Source of the DNA: Breoghania sp037026715
GTDB lineage: Bacteria; Pseudomonadota; Alphaproteobacteria; Rhizobiales; Stappiaceae
Length of the DNA: 64,000 bases
Assembly (NCBI RefSeq): GCF_037026715.1
Contig: NZ_JBANCG010000009.1
Location: 62,001-126,000 of the forward strand
Reading direction: 5' to 3'
Below are positions 61,980 to 64,000 of the stretch, one piece after another. A program made the translations under genes and the position numbers. The notes beneath the pieces were generated by a model. The model did not search any database. It worked only from the letters and a program-made list of their open reading frames with translations, and was not told the origin of the DNA. Positions within the stretch are counted from its first letter, which is position 1; every line of letters begins with the position of its first letter.

Positions 61980-62057
61980 ACGGGGCGCCTGTTTCTGGCG
62001 CCCCGCTGCCTCGTTCCGCTCGGTCCTGTCCGTTCGGATGGACCGTCCGGCCGGCGT

Positions 62058-63554
62058 TCAGTCGCGCTCGCCGCGCAGCTTGACGATGTTGCCATCGTCC
62101 TTCCCGGAGGCGCCGGTCTCGGCCGGAGCATCGCCGGGCGTCTCGTCCAAAGGCGAAAAGATGTCGGCGTCCACGTCGTCGTCGGCCGCGAGCACCTTTT
62201 CCACCCGCTCCACCGCATCGCCGCCGGTTGCCCGGGCGAAGGAGATGCCGTCCTTTTCCATCGCCATCTGGTAGTTGGCGATGACGGATTTGAGCTGGGC
62301 GATCTGGTCGACCGCGCTGTCGTACTTGATGCGATAGCGCTGGAGCTTCTTGTTTTCCTCGATCAGCTCCTCGTTGCTGTCGGAATATTTCTGGTTCTGG
62401 CTGCGCTCGTGATTGAGATCGGTCAGCACAGCATTGTAACGCAGGTTCAGCTCGCGCAGCTTGGCATTTGCGCCGACCAGCTCGTTGCGGTCGTGCTCGT
62501 GGTTCTTCTGCGCGCCGTCGAGCAGGTGCTCGATTTCCTGCATGCGCTTGACGAGATCGCGGTTGCGCTCCTTCAGCGAATTGTTCTCGGTCGCCATCTC
62601 CTGCAGCGAATGGGCGCCGATACGGCGCTGCGAGGACAGGTTTTCGATCTCTGAATTGAGCGTGTAGATCTCGTTGTCGTGCTTGCGCTTCTCCTCCTCC
62701 AGCCGCGACTGCGCGTATTCGATCTCCTGTTCGGCAATATCGAGGCGCGATTTCAGGTCGATCGCCTCGGTGCGGAACTGGCCGACCTGACGCTTAGCGG
62801 CCTCCAGCTCGGAGGTGAGCTGCTGCGACTTCTTCACCTCCTGCTCCAGCAGGGCGGCGCTTTCAGCGAGGTTCTGCTGCAATTCCTTCTCGCGCTGGGT
62901 GACGCCGTCGAGCGCCGTCTTGAGGCTCTCGGAATGCTCCTCCTGCGCGGAGAGCTTGGCGTTCGAATCCTTCAGCTCGCCCGTCAGCTCCGCGATCTGC
63001 GCGTTCGCCTCCACCAGCTGCGCGCTCTGGGCGCGGTATTCCTCGTTCACCTTCTTGTTGTTGTCGCGGATGGCGACGAGATCGTTGCGTGCGCCCTCCA
63101 GTGCGGTGCGGGTCTCGGTGCCGCGCTTGCGCAGCGAATGGACCTCGGCCAGCGCCTCCTCAAGCTGGGTCTTGAGCGACTTGACCTCGTGATTGCGGTC
63201 GATCAGCTCGGTCGCCAGCTTGGCGTTTTCCGACTTGAGCCGGATTTCCGTCTCTATGTGGGTGCGGGCGCTGTCCACGAATTCGGACAGGAGCGAGATG
63301 GAATTGGAGCTTTCCGCGGCCAGCGCGTTCATCTGCTCGAACGTGCGGCCGAGGCCGCCGACGCGCGCCTTCAGATTGTCGAGGCTGCGCAGCTTCTCCT
63401 GCATGCGCAAGGCCAGCGGGGAGATCTCCTGGACGTTGGACTCCTCTCCGCTTTCCTCCTCGAAAAGCGCCTCTTCGTCGGCCGCGCCATAGGGCGTCGG
63501 CCGGGCGCCGCCGTCGTCGGATGGCGGATTCTGCCTGCTGGAGAAAATACCCAT
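62058..63554 (-). CDS. Long coiled-coil protein, function unknown
   Basis: A 498-residue protein, cytoplasmic (no signal or membrane segment). Residues 60-430 are almost continuous heptad-rich helix (for example LEEALAEVHSLRKRGTETRT and LSSQRRIGAHSLQEMATENN). The ends are short and disordered: an acidic N-terminus after MGIFSSRQNPPSDDGG and a C-terminal AETGASGKDDGN stretch. IKYDSAVDQIAQLKSVIANY is the last helix. I do not recognise a named family; similar rod-like proteins in alphaproteobacteria are structural or polar. Single gene; the ATG at 63554 is used (a start eight codons upstream is also open). Confidence 0.75.
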   Translation of the reverse strand: MGIFSSRQNPPSDDGGARPTPYGAADEEALFEEESGEESNVQEISPLALRMQEKLRSLDNLKARVGGLGRTFEQMNALAAESSNSISLLSEFVDSARTHIETEIRLKSENAKLATELIDRNHEVKSLKTQLEEALAEVHSLRKRGTETRTALEGARNDLVAIRDNNKKVNEEYRAQSAQLVEANAQIAELTGELKDSNAKLSAQEEHSESLKTALDGVTQREKELQQNLAESAALLEQEVKKSQQLTSELEAAKRQVGQFRTEAIDLKSRLDIAEQEIEYAQSRLEEEKRKHDNEIYTLNSEIENLSSQRRIGAHSLQEMATENNSLKERNRDLVKRMQEIEHLLDGAQKNHEHDRNELVGANAKLRELNLRYNAVLTDLNHERSQNQKYSDSNEELIEENKKLQRYRIKYDSAVDQIAQLKSVIANYQMAMEKDGISFARATGGDAVERVEKVLAADDDVDADIFSPLDETPGDAPAETGASGKDDGNIVKLRGERD

Positions 63555-64000
63555 GTCCACACTCCTGGATGACACCATGCGGCCCTCTTCCCCGTCGCTT
63601 CCGGCACGCCTGCGGATATAGCGTTAACCGTTTGCTAACGATAGTGAGGGTTCTCGCCTACTTGTTGGTGCCGTAAAGGTATCCGGCTGCAAGCGCGATA
63701 TCAAAGACTAAAATTCGATTTTTGTTACGTATGTTAAATAATATATGCCGGTAAATACGTATAAGCGGCGAGTTTCCATTGTAATTTATTGTGTTTATTG
63801 CGATGGTGCGTGAAATATCCGTTTCGTGTGCATAACCGGAACGGCTGCCGGATTTGCAAGCATGGCTGATCGGCGCCTGGGCCCGGAGGCTCGGCGTTGG
63901 AAGGGAATCGGCAGGGCGCGGCCGGCATTGCCTGGCCATTTCAAAAGTGTTCTTCGAGTCTTCGGCAATGAGGCGGCTTTGCCCTGCCCATGACGTTGTC
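63555..64000. other. Terminal intergenic region with AT-rich patch
   Basis: About 445 bases to the window end. A patch at 63700-63810 is A+T-rich and contains two TACGTA elements (near 63726 and 63758). A 93-codon minus-strand frame (63658-63939) crosses it, but its codon use and sequence resemble no protein I know and I do not call it. Nothing else is supported; a gene may begin beyond the edge. Confidence 0.4.

Noticed and set aside
63658..63939. A 93-codon minus-strand frame at the window end
   Set aside because: It crosses a sharp composition border, has no start signal and no family similarity.

Overview
The window is a G+C-rich stretch of an alphaproteobacterial chromosome, most likely Hyphomicrobiales (Rhizobiales). 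The evidence is the gene content and order: a SUV3-like helicase, S4-domain protein, seven-iron ferredoxin and CarD in a row; an RpoH-type sigma factor; DUF2794; Tat-exported solute receptors; and a urtABCDE operon. The genus cannot be fixed from the sequence alone. I see no phage, IS element or CRISPR array. Most of the window is ordinary chromosome with two tRNA genes. AT-rich patches (about 24.0-24.1, 57.0-58.0, 61.2 and 63.7-63.8 kb) stand out against the background.

Layout. 0-9.2 kb: the end of a UspA gene, then a catabolic-looking set (class III aminotransferase, GntR/FCD regulator, D-2-hydroxyacid dehydrogenase) and a five-gene branched-chain-amino-acid-type ABC importer. 9.6-14.4 kb: a PAS sensor kinase, tRNA-Arg(CCT), an SNase-like exported protein and an M48 lipoprotein protease. 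14.4-21.6 kb, minus strand: rpoH, carD, fdxA, an S4 RNA-binding protein and a SUV3-like RNA helicase. 22.4-23.9 kb: a glutamine amidotransferase and a TerB-like protein. 24.4-30.3 kb: an iron-type operon (Cys-rich protein, imelysin, di-haem oxidoreductase, second imelysin, DUF1513). 30.9-41.4 kb: a LuxR-type response regulator and a permease-histidine kinase fusion, divergent from the urea importer urtABCDE. 41.5-53.4 kb: AsmA, a zincin peptidase, DsbB-like and VTT membrane proteins, tRNA-Leu(CAA), two aldo/keto reductases, HtpG, DUF2794 and ThpR, and a GDSL esterase. 53.7-57.0 kb: a YbbA/YbbP-like ABC pair. 57.0-57.8 kb: an AT-rich gene for a membrane-anchored, GNAT-like protein. 58.0-64.0 kb: a GNAT enzyme, a Bax-inhibitor-like protein, sulfide:quinone oxidoreductase, a PAT-type acetyltransferase and a long coiled-coil protein.

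How the parts work together. Two ABC importers of the same superfamily flank the first two thirds of the window. In each, the receptor gene is followed by a strong hairpin before the permease genes. The urea importer faces a two-component system whose kinase carries a complete NCS1-type permease and an eight-cysteine module, which suggests that it senses a nitrogenous solute and controls the importer. The iron cluster has a candidate promoter beneath an Irr-box-like sequence. RpoH and a candidate heat-shock promoter for htpG are both present. The most interesting less-explained items are the permease-kinase and its Cys module, the Cys-rich first gene of the iron cluster, the AT-rich GNAT-like gene, a candidate small RNA upstream of htpG, and an attenuator-like leader upstream of carD.
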